64,000 nt of DNA from Nostoc sp. RI_552. GTDB lineage: Bacteria > Cyanobacteriota > Cyanobacteriia > Cyanobacteriales > Nostocaceae. The stretch lies in assembly GCA_016124525.1 (NCBI GenBank), contig WGNO01000007.1:94164-158163 (forward strand), in the 5' to 3' direction. Shown here piece after piece: positions 28,840 to 37,872 of this stretch. A program made the translations under genes and the position numbers. Position 1 is the first letter of the stretch; every line of letters starts with the position of its first letter. The notes under the pieces are model-generated. The model was not told where the DNA came from, searched no databases, and worked only from the letters and a program-made list of their open reading frames with translations.

Positions 28840-29115
28840 ATGGCTGTTAAAGTTTTAGTTCCCACTGTCCTGCAACCATTGACCGGAAACCAAGCTACAC
28901 TGATTTGTAATGGTAACAACGTAGCCGAGCTTTTTGATTCTCTAGAAGAAAGCTACCCTGGAATCAAATCGCGGTTGTTTGACGAAAAAGGACAGGCAAG
29001 ACGCTTTTTAAATTTCTATGTTAATAGCGAAGACATTCGCCATTTGAACGGGATAGATACACCCCTCAAAGATGGTGATGAAGTCAGTATTGTCCCGGCT
29101 GTAGCTGGTGGTTGA
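28840..29115 (+). CDS. MoaD/ThiS-family sulfur-carrier protein next to thrC
   Basis: The 91-residue beta-grasp protein runs from [16 protein letters not shown] to [14 protein letters not shown], ending in the Gly-Gly that is thiocarboxylated. [18 protein letters not shown] is typical of the ThiS/MoaD subgroup that includes mycobacterial CysO, a sulfur donor for cysteine synthesis. It is longer than the MoaD-like protein at 21008 and clearly a different subgroup. The link with thrC is positional; a sulfur role in homoserine/cysteine metabolism is inference. Confidence 0.78.
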   Translation: MAVKVLVPTVLQPLTGNQATLICNGNNVAELFDSLEESYPGIKSRLFDEKGQARRFLNFYVNSEDIRHLNGIDTPLKDGDEVSIVPAVAGG

Positions 29116-29244
29116 TACAGACGACAATGGTATCAGTAAATCCTACTGCAAAGAATCTATAATTTCCCTAGTCTTGAGGTAAATCACTCTCTTGGGTCAA
29201 GAGAGAAACTAGCTTTGGATGGCTAATTGACACTACGTTGACCT

Positions 29245-29311
29245 AAGTCGGAAGGACGCCCTTCCGACTCGGTTTCAAAACCGGACGTGAGAGTTTCCCC
29301 TCATCCATTTC
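29245..29311 (-). mobile_element. Degenerate group II intron 3' end (domains V and VI)
   Basis: On the minus strand a 34-nt segment (29311-29278) folds as domain V: GGA / TGAGGG-GAAA-CTCTCA / CG bulge / TCC, with a GNRA tetraloop and a two-base bulge. The catalytic-triad strand, normally GAGCC, reads GAAAT, so it is inactive. A perfect 9-bp hairpin (29268-29247) stands where domain VI belongs. No reverse-transcriptase gene lies nearby. The remaining 29116-29540 spacer holds nothing I recognise. Confidence 0.5.
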
Positions 29312-29540
29312 CTCTCTTGACCCTTGGTATGGGTAGTAATTTGCCATGACGGCAGCCAAATTTTCTTTCCTTGCAACGCTCCAGTACTTTATCTCGATGG
29401 TTTTGGCTCCCTCGATTTTCTTATAAAAGTGAAATAGTACGACTGGCTCTAGCCAGGCTCTGCTGTGTCAAAATGAAGATAACTTACTACTCAAAGGTGA
29501 GCGAACGCTCTGAAAGCTAGACAAAGGATTGACCTGAGCA

Positions 29541-30158
29541 ATGGCAGAAAAAAAAAATCATAATGAAGCGGGAGAAGTGGCTCCCAGCACTGTTGATAAA
29601 CAGGCTCCCACCGTCGCTGAAGAAAATGCTCCCAGCACTGACGAACCAGTAGCAACAACAATCCCTACTGCCAATACGCCAGACCCCAAAGCAGCGAACC
29701 CAAAAGTTAATCCCAACGCCGCTACAGCAGAAACTGCACCTCCCAAGGAAAAAAAACCCCCAGCCGCTAAAAAGGAGAAACCCCCAGCTGTTGAAGATAA
29801 GCCGTTTGTGGAATTCATGCAGCAAGACTACTTACCATCTTTGCAAACAGCGATCGCACAGCAAGGTGTACCAGATTTGCAATTGTCTTTCGCTAAACAG
29901 AAAGTTCCCATTGTGGGTTTTCACTCAGCTGAAGAATGCTGGCAAGTAATTGGTAGTTGGCAAAATGGTCAGCGCCAATTTAACTTGTATTTTCCAGACG
30001 AAAATATCACCGGCAGAAAGGGCTTTTCTTGTAACGAAGGTAGAAAACCTAGCACACTGGAATCATTCTTAATTGATGAACGGAAAATTACACTAGACCT
30101 TTTAGTGTTTGGTTTAGTGCAACGTTTGAACAGTCAAAAGTGGCTAGGTAGAAATTAA
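29541..30158 (+). CDS. DUF2996 family protein
   Basis: The 205-residue protein has a long, disordered N-terminus (about residues 1-90) rich in Pro, Ala, Thr, Lys and Glu, with PPKEKKPPAAKKEKPPA blocks. A folded domain (~92-205) follows, including FVEFMQQDYLPSLQTAIAQ, VPDLQLSFAKQKVPI, QVIGSWQNGQRQFNLYF and a final LDLLVFGLVQRLNSQKWLG. This matches my memory of DUF2996, a family of cyanobacteria and plastids with unknown function. No membrane segment or enzyme motif is visible. Its TAA overlaps the end of the convergent TM2 gene. Confidence 0.72.
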   Translation: MAEKKNHNEAGEVAPSTVDKQAPTVAEENAPSTDEPVATTIPTANTPDPKAANPKVNPNAATAETAPPKEKKPPAAKKEKPPAVEDKPFVEFMQQDYLPSLQTAIAQQGVPDLQLSFAKQKVPIVGFHSAEECWQVIGSWQNGQRQFNLYFPDENITGRKGFSCNEGRKPSTLESFLIDERKITLDLLVFGLVQRLNSQKWLGRN

Positions 30159-30651
30159 ATCAATTCATCAAAGTAATAGGTAACGGCTCCTGTGTTCGGG
30201 TCGTTATCTATCCTCACATAACCTGACTTCAACATTTCCTTAAATGTAGCTTCCACTTCTGCAAATGCTACACCAGTTGCACCCACACCTTGAGTAACAG
30301 TCAAACGACCACCTTTTTTTCTGCGGCTTTAATCAATGCAATCATCAGTTGGTTACCAGTTGGGCGGTAGAGTTCAGAGGCGATGGGAGCTTGAGGGATG
30401 GGTACACCCAAGGAAGACAAACCTACTTTCGCTCTAATTTTTTGTTCGTATTCATCCACCATATCAGGGATAAGCAACAAATCCACAAATTGCCCAATGC
30501 CAAACACACCGCCAGTCAACAGCCACAAAAGACCCGTGCCGATTTTGCCATTGTATAAACGATGCAGCCCTCCTATGCCAAAAAACAAAGCTGCACTTAA
30601 TATATAAGAGACAAAAACACGGTCTTTATGCTGATTGTTGTCAGGATTCAT
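30155..30651 (-). CDS. TM2-domain protein with frame change at an A-AAA-AAG heptamer
   Basis: The zero frame (30651-30301) encodes 116 residues. A TM2 domain ([20 protein letters not shown], then [20 protein letters not shown]) is followed by a cytosolic segment that stops early after KAAEKKVVV. Shifting -1 within AAAAAAG at 30319-30313 continues [12 protein letters not shown]...FDELI to a TAA at 30155-30157, about 50 further residues in the style of a small helical C-terminal domain. In the zero frame the heptamer reads A AAA AAG, the canonical slippery site. The full-length product would be about 164 residues. Either recoding or transcript slippage makes both forms, or the gene carries a frameshift mutation. 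Confidence 0.65.
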
Positions 30652-31256
30652 CTTATTTTCAACCCTTTGGATTTTTTCTTGTAGTTTAGGTTGGATTGTT
30701 TATGCCCTAGTCTTCAGTAGTAATCCTATTCATGGAATATTTATTTCAAGTCAGAAACTTTGAAAAAATTGCTTAGTTTTTTTGTATTAAGAGCTACAAG
30801 AAACTTATAAAAAACACAAGTGTTCGATCCATAATTATTCGTGTGCACTACTTCAATCAAAGTCTAACAAATTTATTCACAGGCATAGTCAACTATATTG
30901 ATATGACAAAGAAACGAATTCGGCAACAGAATGCCACAGATACAATTATGGGGAAACCAAAATCGAGTCTGAGTTTGTGAATCACGAATGACGAATTGGT
31001 ATCACCTCTCTGGTGTTGTAAATATTTATTAAATGAATACCCAGATATACCCATTAATGGTACATCTTACTTAAGAAAGGAATTTCCAGAATTAACAAAA
31101 ACTACCTTCTTTGTGTACACCAACTTAATTTTTTACAAGCAGATAGGTGAATTGTGCTGGCGTTACAAAAATCTTTACAAATTACGTAGCTACTTAGTCA
31201 GGAAATCATTGTTAGTATCCCTCATGCCCGTTTTATAGAGCAATTCAAATTCCTTT
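30652..31256. other. Gene-poor, AT-rich intergenic region
   Basis: The stretch upstream of the TnpB remnant has only a short frame (30996-31238, 80 codons) without ribosome-binding site or recognisable product. The spacer after the TM2 gene start is A/T-rich and presumably contains its promoter (minus strand). ACGAATGACGAATTG near 30985 is a short direct repeat typical of this genome type. Confidence 0.4.
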
Positions 31257-31481
31257 TTGGACTTAGACCTTATTACTGTATTCAAAAAACCAGAACCATG
31301 CAGTTTTAGTGGTAAGGCTATTCAACGCCCTTGGTACAAATCTCAAGATGGTAGACTGATTCATGCGAATGTTAATGCTAGGCTAAATATAGCCATAAAA
31401 GTAGTCCCTGGGGCTTTTAGCTTAGGGATAGAGGGTATTGCAGTTTACCCATTCCGGGTAACACCGGGAAAAGTACCTTGA
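31257..31481 (+). pseudogene. TnpB (IS200/IS605-type) C-terminal remnant
   Basis: A 74-codon frame contains the end of a TnpB-like nuclease: FSGKAIQRPWYKSQDGRLIH, then ANVNARLNIAIKVVP and GIEGIAVYPFRVTPGK. Intact cyanobacterial TnpB proteins have A-D-V-N-A-x-L-N-I at this point, with a RuvC-III Asp. Here that Asp is Asn, the upstream RuvC and zinc-finger region is missing and no start codon is supported, so it is dead. It lies 64 bp before acsF, and its ending could overlap the acsF promoter region. Confidence 0.68.
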
Positions 31482-31545
31482 GGATATTTGTCCATAAAAT
31501 TACTAACTGTAATCAAGATAATAAAGACAAAAGAGCACTTAAAAA

Positions 31546-32622
31546 ATGGTAGATTCCCTCCAAAAACCAGGCTTTGAAGAAATGCGCCCAGGGGTGAAAG
31601 TCCCGGCAAAAGAAACCCTGTTAACACCAAGGTTTTACACCACTGATTTTGATGAGATGGCGAGGATGGATATATCCGTCAACGAAGACGAATTACAAGC
31701 CATTCTTGAAGAATTCCGTGCCGACTACAACCGCCATCACTTTGTTCGCGATGCAGAGTTTGAGCAATCCTGGGAGGACATTGAAGGCGAAACTCGTCAA
31801 TTATTTGTAGAATTTCTCGAACGTTCATGCACGGCAGAATTTTCGGGATTTTTGCTGTATAAAGAACTAGGCCGCCGTTTAAAAGACAAAAGCCCTGTAT
31901 TAGCTGAGTGCTTTAACCTCATGTCACGGGATGAAGCGCGTCATGCAGGCTTTTTGAATAAAGCCATGTCAGACTTTAATCTGTCTCTAGATTTAGGCTT
32001 TTTAACTAAGAGTCGGTCTTATACATTCTTTAAGCCAAAATTCATATTCTACGCCACTTATCTTTCGGAAAAAATTGGTTACTGGCGCTACATCACCATT
32101 TATCGTCATTTAGAAGCACATCCTGAAGATAGAATTTATCCTATTTTCCGCTTCTTTGAAAACTGGTGTCAGGATGAAAACCGTCACGGTGACTTCTTTG
32201 ATGCCATTATGAGATCCCAGCCCCAAATGTTGAACGATTGGAAAGCCAAGCTGTGGAGTCGCTTCTTCCTATTGTCAGTGTTTGCCACAATGTATCTCAA
32301 TGACATTCAGCGTAAAGACTTTTATGCTGCCATTGGATTAGATGCGCGAGAATACGACATCTATGTGATTAAAAAGACCAATGAAACCGCAGGTAGAGTC
32401 TTTCCTCTAATGCTGGATGTAGACAACCCAGAATTTTATCAGCGATTGGATGTGTGTGTGCAGAATAATGAAAAGTTATCTGCCATCACTAATTCTCAAG
32501 CTCCCAAATTCTGGAAATTCTTGCAAAAAGCACCAATTTATCTCTCTCATGGCTGGCAGTTATTGCGTTTGTACTTAATGAAACCCATTGATACTGTTTG
32601 TACTCATGGAGTAGTTCGCTAG
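31546..32622 (+). CDS. acsF: Mg-protoporphyrin IX monomethyl ester (oxidative) cyclase
   Basis: The 358-residue di-iron enzyme forms the isocyclic ring of chlorophyll in the aerobic pathway. It has two carboxylate/His sets: [16 protein letters not shown] (~127-142) and [17 protein letters not shown] (~208-224), plus earlier acidic residues near [16 protein letters not shown]. The start [33 protein letters not shown] is typical of AcsF. It acts at the thylakoid surface with Ycf54. The gene is monocistronic, ending in a clear terminator. Anaerobic BchE is unrelated, so the call is firm. Confidence 0.95.
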   Translation: MVDSLQKPGFEEMRPGVKVPAKETLLTPRFYTTDFDEMARMDISVNEDELQAILEEFRADYNRHHFVRDAEFEQSWEDIEGETRQLFVEFLERSCTAEFSGFLLYKELGRRLKDKSPVLAECFNLMSRDEARHAGFLNKAMSDFNLSLDLGFLTKSRSYTFFKPKFIFYATYLSEKIGYWRYITIYRHLEAHPEDRIYPIFRFFENWCQDENRHGDFFDAIMRSQPQMLNDWKAKLWSRFFLLSVFATMYLNDIQRKDFYAAIGLDAREYDIYVIKKTNETAGRVFPLMLDVDNPEFYQRLDVCVQNNEKLSAITNSQAPKFWKFLQKAPIYLSHGWQLLRLYLMKPIDTVCTHGVVR

Positions 32623-32647
32623 GTTAGACAACTAATTTTTTGGTATC

Positions 32648-32681
32648 AAGTGGTTTTGTGTATAACAGAACCACTTTTTTT
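32648..32681 (+). terminator. Intrinsic terminator of acsF
   Basis: AAGTGGTT (32648-32655) pairs with AACCACTT (32669-32676), followed by a run of T on the plus strand, 25 bp after the acsF stop. Confidence 0.75.
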
Positions 32682-32719
32682 AGCAGTTGACATACTCAGC
32701 TTGGATAACTCAAACCAAA

Positions 32720-33298
32720 TCATTTTCCTAAATTATGCTTCATTTTTTCTAACTCACCTTCAATTTCCCAACGGCGAAACTTTTCTTCTAAATCGTCTAA
32801 TCCACTGGTATAAATGTTAGTTGCACTCCACCAGCCATCTGTTTTTAACTGTTGTTGCTGACTTTGACCTTGGGTGCCGGCTGTCTGGGCTTCCTTGGCT
32901 TTAGCTTGCACTTCCTGTCGCCGTAATTGAATTTTTCCCAGTAGTTGTTGAGATTGGGCTATGCGTTCTTTTAAACCTTGCATTTGTCCCCAGCGCTGGT
33001 TTCCTTCTCGCAATAAAGCTGCTTCTCTTTCCTGGGCTGCAGATGCTAAATCCTGTCTACCAGCATTTTTAGCCTTTTCAACTCGGATATGCCAACGCTG
33101 AATTTCTTGTGCCGTAGAGAGAATTTCGTCTTGCGATCGCTTTTCCTGTACTTTTAGATCTGCAATCAACCTTAATGTATCTTCCTCTTGCTGCCGCAGC
33201 TGTTCTAACAGCGCTTCTAATTCCAAATGTGGATTGTTCCGCAAGAATTCTTCCAAACGATTTTCTAGAAACTGACTTAAATCATCAAATAAGCCCAC
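32720..33298 (-). CDS. Cyanobacterial coiled-coil protein (TIGR04376-like)
   Basis: I chose the GTG at 33298 (VGLFDDLSQFLENRLEEFL) because the conserved part begins here; an ATG at 33397 would add 33 unrelated residues. The resulting 192-residue protein is almost entirely charged helix. A long coiled coil (~25-140) is rich in Gln/Glu/Arg (LEALLEQLRQQEEDTLRLIADL; RRQEVQAKAKEAQTAG). It ends with GLDDLEEKFRRWEIEGELEKM. I recall the family as a cyanobacterial conserved hypothetical with a weak likeness to PspA-type coiled coils. Function unknown. Confidence 0.65.
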   Translation of the reverse strand: MGLFDDLSQFLENRLEEFLRNNPHLELEALLEQLRQQEEDTLRLIADLKVQEKRSQDEILSTAQEIQRWHIRVEKAKNAGRQDLASAAQEREAALLREGNQRWGQMQGLKERIAQSQQLLGKIQLRRQEVQAKAKEAQTAGTQGQSQQQQLKTDGWWSATNIYTSGLDDLEEKFRRWEIEGELEKMKHNLGK

Positions 33299-33463
33299 GA
33301 ATAGAACTCCAAAGGTCGAGTGTTTGACTATTGTATTGTAGTCACTATTATCTATGACTGTGCCTAACTGTGTGAGGAAGGAAACCCATTTGATCACTAA
33401 TTAACATTTACCCGGCATTACTGTACCTAGAAGTTTCAGCAATTCTTGTTAATCAAGTTTAAA

Positions 33464-35380
33464 TTAAGCTAATGCCGGAAAATCTGACTGGATATTGTTT
33501 TTACGTAATTCTAAATATATTAACAAGGCGTTGATATCAGCAGGATTAACTCCCCCAGTACGTGATGCTTGACCGATAGTAAGGGGTTTTACCTGAGTGA
33601 GTTTTTCTCGTGCTTCTTTAGAAAGAGTATCAATTATTGTGTAATCTAAGTCCGCAGGTAGATGACGGTGTGCTTGACGAGCAATTTGTTCAATTTGATT
33701 TTGTTGTCTAGCCAGATAGCCAGAATACTTGATGTCAATTTCTGCGCCTTCTTTTTCTGCTGGTTTGAGGTTGGGGTTTCCCAGGCCGTGGCTATCAAGA
33801 TCAACGTAATGAAATCCGGGACGGCGTAGTAATTCAGCTAAAGTAATTGAGCCTTTAATCGTTTGTTGGCATCCACTGGCCATTGCCCGGCCTATTTGAT
33901 CATGTTCTTTAATTCTAGTGGTATGTAGGCGTTCTTTCTCCTCAGTAATGTGCGTTTGTTTTTCAATAAACAGATTCCATCTGCGATCATCAATTAAGCC
34001 TATTTCTCTTCCTAAAGGTGTTAGTCGTTGGTCAGCATTATCAGAACGCAGTAGTAAGCGATACTCAGACCTACTAGTGAGCATTCGGTAAGGTTCCCGC
34101 AAATCTTTTGTACACAAGTCATCAATTAGCGTACCAATATAACTGTGTTCACGGGGGAGGATCATCATTTCTTGACGTTTAACTAACCGTGCTGCATTAA
34201 TTCCCGCCACAATTCCTTGAGCTGCGGCTTCTTCATAGCCAGTGGTACCGTTAATTTGTCCTGCACAAAATAAACCAGAAATTTTCTTAGTCATGAGTGT
34301 GGGATAACACTGAGTTGCCGGTAAATAGTCATATTCCACAGCATAGGCTGGACGCAGCATGATACATTTTTCTAAACCAGGCAGACTGCGTAACATTTGC
34401 AATTGCAAGTTTTCTGGCAAGCCTGTAGAAAACCCTTGGATATATAATTCCGGTATATCTCGTCCTTCTGGTTCAATAAATATTTGGTGGCTGTCTTTAT
34501 CAGCAAAGCGGACTATTTTATCTTCTATACTGGGACAATAGCGAGGCCCTTTGGCTTCTACCCAACCACCATAAACAGGTGATAAATGTAAATTTTCTCG
34601 AATCAGGCGATGGGTTTCCCCCGTGGTACGGGTGATGTAGCAAGGAACTTGTTCTCGTTCTACCCACACATCAGGGTCAAAGCTAAACCAGCGTACTTCT
34701 TCATCCCCTGGTTGGATGGTGATTTTACTGTAATCAACTGACCGCTTATCTACTCGTGCTGGGGTACCAGTTTTTAATCTGCCAGTTTCAAATCCCAATC
34801 TATGTAAGGTTTGCGTTAAACCCTCAGCAGCAAATTCCCCAGCTCGTCCTGCTACCATGGATTTATTACCCACCCAAATCTTACCGCCCAAAAAAGTGCC
34901 AGTGGTCAAGATTACCGCTTCGCACCCAAAAGCGACACCAAAGTAAGTCTGAACACCAATCACTTCCTCGTTAAGACCCAGCACCAAGTCTGTAACCATT
35001 GCTTCACGAATGGACAAATTTTCTTGGTTTTCAACAATATTTTTCATTACCGCGGCATATTCGCGCTTGTCACTTTGGGCCCGTAATGCCCACACCGCAG
35101 GACCTCGTGAAGAGTTGAGGATGCGCTTTTGTAGATAAGTGCGATCTGCAACCTTGCCAATTTCCCCACCCAGTGCGTCCACCTCATGGGTCAACTGAGA
35201 CTTAGCCGGGCCCCCCACTGCTGGATTACAAGGTTGCCAAGCGATTTTATCTAAGTTGAGTGTCAGCAGCAAAGTACGACAGCCCAGGCGCGCAGCTGCA
35301 AGGGCCGCTTCGCAGCCGGAGTGACCTGCACCGACGACAATGACATCAAAAGCGTCTTGAAATTCAACGGAATTGTGCAT
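33464..35380 (-). CDS. mnmG: tRNA uridine-34 carboxymethylaminomethyl modification enzyme MnmG (GidA)
   Basis: From ATG 35380 (MHNSVEFQD) the protein has 638 residues, the normal length; an ATG at 35386 adds two residues, and a TTG at 35443 would add 21. With MnmE it modifies wobble U34 of tRNAs for split codon boxes, using FAD and folate in the cytoplasm. The FAD-binding motif [21 protein letters not shown] is at the N-terminus. [25 protein letters not shown] and [16 protein letters not shown] are family blocks. The C-terminal tRNA-binding helical domain contains [14 protein letters not shown] and [18 protein letters not shown]. Adjacent genes are unrelated. Confidence 0.95.
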   Translation of the reverse strand: MHNSVEFQDAFDVIVVGAGHSGCEAALAAARLGCRTLLLTLNLDKIAWQPCNPAVGGPAKSQLTHEVDALGGEIGKVADRTYLQKRILNSSRGPAVWALRAQSDKREYAAVMKNIVENQENLSIREAMVTDLVLGLNEEVIGVQTYFGVAFGCEAVILTTGTFLGGKIWVGNKSMVAGRAGEFAAEGLTQTLHRLGFETGRLKTGTPARVDKRSVDYSKITIQPGDEEVRWFSFDPDVWVEREQVPCYITRTTGETHRLIRENLHLSPVYGGWVEAKGPRYCPSIEDKIVRFADKDSHQIFIEPEGRDIPELYIQGFSTGLPENLQLQMLRSLPGLEKCIMLRPAYAVEYDYLPATQCYPTLMTKKISGLFCAGQINGTTGYEEAAAQGIVAGINAARLVKRQEMMILPREHSYIGTLIDDLCTKDLREPYRMLTSRSEYRLLLRSDNADQRLTPLGREIGLIDDRRWNLFIEKQTHITEEKERLHTTRIKEHDQIGRAMASGCQQTIKGSITLAELLRRPGFHYVDLDSHGLGNPNLKPAEKEGAEIDIKYSGYLARQQNQIEQIARQAHRHLPADLDYTIIDTLSKEAREKLTQVKPLTIGQASRTGGVNPADINALLIYLELRKNNIQSDFPALA

Positions 35381-35545
35381 GCTCATTTTTACAGGGCAAG
35401 CAAGTTTAGAGTCATCCACTATTTTAACTGATTGAGTCATCAAGCATAGTTAATTTCCCCCATTTGACTGAGATCAATTTCTTTAGCCACAAAAAATATT
35501 GCCAAAATGTCATAATTCACCAATACCAATACCTCACAAGTTTAT

Positions 35546-37045
35546 ATGCTAGATACATTAAATTTAAAACTGTCTTTAGATAAAGCTACTTATAAATCAG
35601 AAATTGACAGGCTGATGCATCAACTGCGAGAACTGCAAAATGCCTGTTGGGGTAAAAAATTGCCTGTAATTGTCGTTCTAGAAGGATGGGCTGCTTCTGG
35701 TAAGGGTGGACTAGTTAAGCAAATAATTTCTTACATGGATCCCCGTGGATTTCAGGTACATCCTATTTGGCCACCGACCGCAGAAGAACGCAAATACCCA
35801 TTTCTATGGAGATTTTGGCAAAAACTGCCCGCCCAAGGTCACATGAGCTTTTTCTATCACAGTTGGTACACTCATGTCTTAGAGGAACGCTTGTTTAAGC
35901 GCTTAGAAACTGATCAAGTTCCTACCGTCCAACAATTATTCGGGCAAATTAATTCTTTTGAGCGGCAAATGGTGGATTATGGCACTGCCATCGCTAAATT
36001 TTGGTTACATCTGAGTCGTAAAGAATTGAAAAGTCGCTTAAAAGATTATGCCAAAGATGAACTAACAGCTTGGCGGGTGCGAAAAGAAGATTGGAAACAA
36101 GCAAAACATTATCACCGCTACGCCTCTTTTGCCGAAGAAATGCTGGTGCAAACCAGTACAGGTGTTGCGCCTTGGACTTTAGTAGAAGCTGAATCTGAGC
36201 GGTGGGCGCAGGTGAAGGTGCTAACCCACCTGGCTAGTACATTAACTACTGCCTTAGATCAACTGAAAATTAAGCTTTCTCCCCCGTCTTTACCTGCACA
36301 AACACAATTAGAAATCACAGAGTCAAATTTACTGGCACAAGTTGATTTGAGCTTAAGTCTTTCCGAAAAAGACTATGAAGAGCAATTAGCCAAGGCTCAG
36401 GTAAAACTACGCAAGTTGCAATTAAACATCCACAAGTATGACATTCCCGTATTGGCAATATTTGAGGGTTGGGATGCCGCAGGTAAAGGTGGAGCCATTA
36501 AGCGGCTTACCCGCATTCTCGATCCTCGGAGTTATTTTGTTCATCCCTTTACTGCTCCCACAGATGAAGAAAAAGTCCATCATTACCTCTGGCGATTTTG
36601 GCGCAGATTACCCACAAAAGGAACTATTGGTATTTTTGACCGTTCCTGGTACGGACGGGTATTGGTTGAAAGAGTGGAGGGCTTTGCTTCTGAAACTGAA
36701 TGGCGCAGAGCCTACCGAGAAATTAATGAGTTTGAAGCTCAGTTAACAAGTGCAGGCTATGTTTTAGTCAAGTTTTGGCTACACATTAGCCCAGAAGAAC
36801 AACTTCACCGCTTTACAGAACGTCAAAACAATCTCTTTAAACAATACAAGCTCACCGATGAAGACTGGCGCAATCGGCAAAATTGGAATTATTACGATGT
36901 AGCAATAAATCAGGCAATTCAGCGCACCACTACCCCCTCGGCTCCCTGGACAATTGTCGCCGCCAATGACAAATACTATGCCAGAGTCAAGGTGATTAAG
37001 ACTGTTGTGGAAACTATAGAAGCTCAGTTGAAAAGCCGTAATTGA
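35546..37045 (+). CDS. pap: Polyphosphate:AMP phosphotransferase (two-domain PPK2)
   Basis: The 499-residue protein contains two PPK2 domains. The C-terminal one (~265-495) has Walker A EGWDAAGKGG, the lid HPFTAPTDEEKVHHYLWRFW and Walker B IFDRSWYGRVLVERVEG. The N-terminal one (~10-240) has EGWAASGKGG and HPIWPPTAEERKYPFLWRFW, but FYHSWYTHVLEER where the Asp-Arg pair should be, so it is probably inactive. This arrangement defines the class II double-domain enzymes that turn AMP into ADP with polyphosphate. It suggests a role in nucleotide recovery or polyphosphate use. The ATG at 35546 gives the normal length. Confidence 0.9.
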   Translation: MLDTLNLKLSLDKATYKSEIDRLMHQLRELQNACWGKKLPVIVVLEGWAASGKGGLVKQIISYMDPRGFQVHPIWPPTAEERKYPFLWRFWQKLPAQGHMSFFYHSWYTHVLEERLFKRLETDQVPTVQQLFGQINSFERQMVDYGTAIAKFWLHLSRKELKSRLKDYAKDELTAWRVRKEDWKQAKHYHRYASFAEEMLVQTSTGVAPWTLVEAESERWAQVKVLTHLASTLTTALDQLKIKLSPPSLPAQTQLEITESNLLAQVDLSLSLSEKDYEEQLAKAQVKLRKLQLNIHKYDIPVLAIFEGWDAAGKGGAIKRLTRILDPRSYFVHPFTAPTDEEKVHHYLWRFWRRLPTKGTIGIFDRSWYGRVLVERVEGFASETEWRRAYREINEFEAQLTSAGYVLVKFWLHISPEEQLHRFTERQNNLFKQYKLTDEDWRNRQNWNYYDVAINQAIQRTTTPSAPWTIVAANDKYYARVKVIKTVVETIEAQLKSRN

Positions 37046-37201
37046 TATAGCCCTACTCAGGAGTTGTCATTCCTAGCATTGCGTATCGCTAAAGCGGGAC
37101 GTGACTGCTTTGTTGCTCTCACCATGAAATATCACCAGCAATTTTCCCTAGTTAATATCATACATTTACCAGGACATTGATAAAAAAATCAATACACTTT
37201 T

Positions 37202-37498
37202 TTGACTTTCCTGTTGATGGACACAGATATTATGACAACCAAAAACAAGAAATTTACAGGAAAGAAGGGATATCCCCGATTTGAAAAAGATAACGGTTCA
37301 GTTGAATATAATAGTTCTGGATGGTCATTACATTTAACAAAAAGACGCATCACTTTTACTGATAAAAAAGGTATTGGTGAACTTAAGTTCTTGGGTAAAT
37401 GGGATATTCAGACATACCTTCTCAAGTTAATTAAGTGAGTCAGAATTGTTAAACGTGCTGATGGTTTGTATAGTAAATATTCCCAATCTAGCAAAAAA
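37202..37498 (+). pseudogene. TnpB (IS200/IS605-type) central remnant
   Basis: The translation MTTKNKKFTGKKGYPRFEKD...SVEYNSSGWSLHLTKRRITF resembles the beta-barrel/WED-like part of TnpB (KKGYPKFQK...SVEYKTSGWKL...ITFTDG). After LKLIK an in-frame TGA breaks it; beyond, VRIVKRADGLYSKY continues the family pattern, then TAA. The active-site region is absent. A possible 3' end of the element (hairpin-bearing GTGAATGTAGAATCCCTTCA...GGGGAATGTCAA) lies at 37602-37650. The rest of 37046-37872 is without supported genes. Confidence 0.6.
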
Positions 37499-37601
37499 TA
37501 AGGGAGAGCATCCCCCTTCGCCTAGGGTGCCGTCAGGCATATTAATCTGGGGGAGTTTAAGCCTCTACTTTCCTTGACCCTAGCCTGGTGGAGCAAGTTT
37601 T

Positions 37602-37650
37602 GACGGTGAATGTAGAATCCCTTCACCTAAAGCTAGGGGAATGTCAAATA
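37602..37650 (+). mobile_element. Possible IS200/IS605 right-end sequence
   Basis: GTGAATGTAGAATCCCTTCA followed by a short inverted repeat and GGGGAATGTCAA resembles the 3' end that trails tnpB in cyanobacterial IS elements (omegaRNA/RE region). It follows the TnpB remnant by about 100 bp, consistent with internal deletion. Recognition is from memory. Confidence 0.35.
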
Positions 37651-37872
37651 GATAAACCAGTACATTTTTCTATTCCTTTATCTATAATGGGGATAGATAT
37701 AAATGAAATATTGCTGCAAAAAAAAAATGACTTGCGAAAATACATCTGGTTGGCTTTAAGAATAGATTCGTTTATTCTTTTCCTGCTCAATTGAGTTGCG
37801 TTTTCAAAACTTGTTTGCCCTGTGAATGTGAGTTCTACTCAGGGTGTCACAGCTACACGAGGATAAGATTTA

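Noticed and set aside
30996..31238. 80-codon plus-strand frame before the TnpB tail
   Set aside because: No start signal and no recognisable sequence; too AT-rich to trust.
37588..37794. 68-codon plus-strand frame
   Set aside because: Overlaps the IS right-end-like sequence; product has low complexity and no ribosome-binding site.
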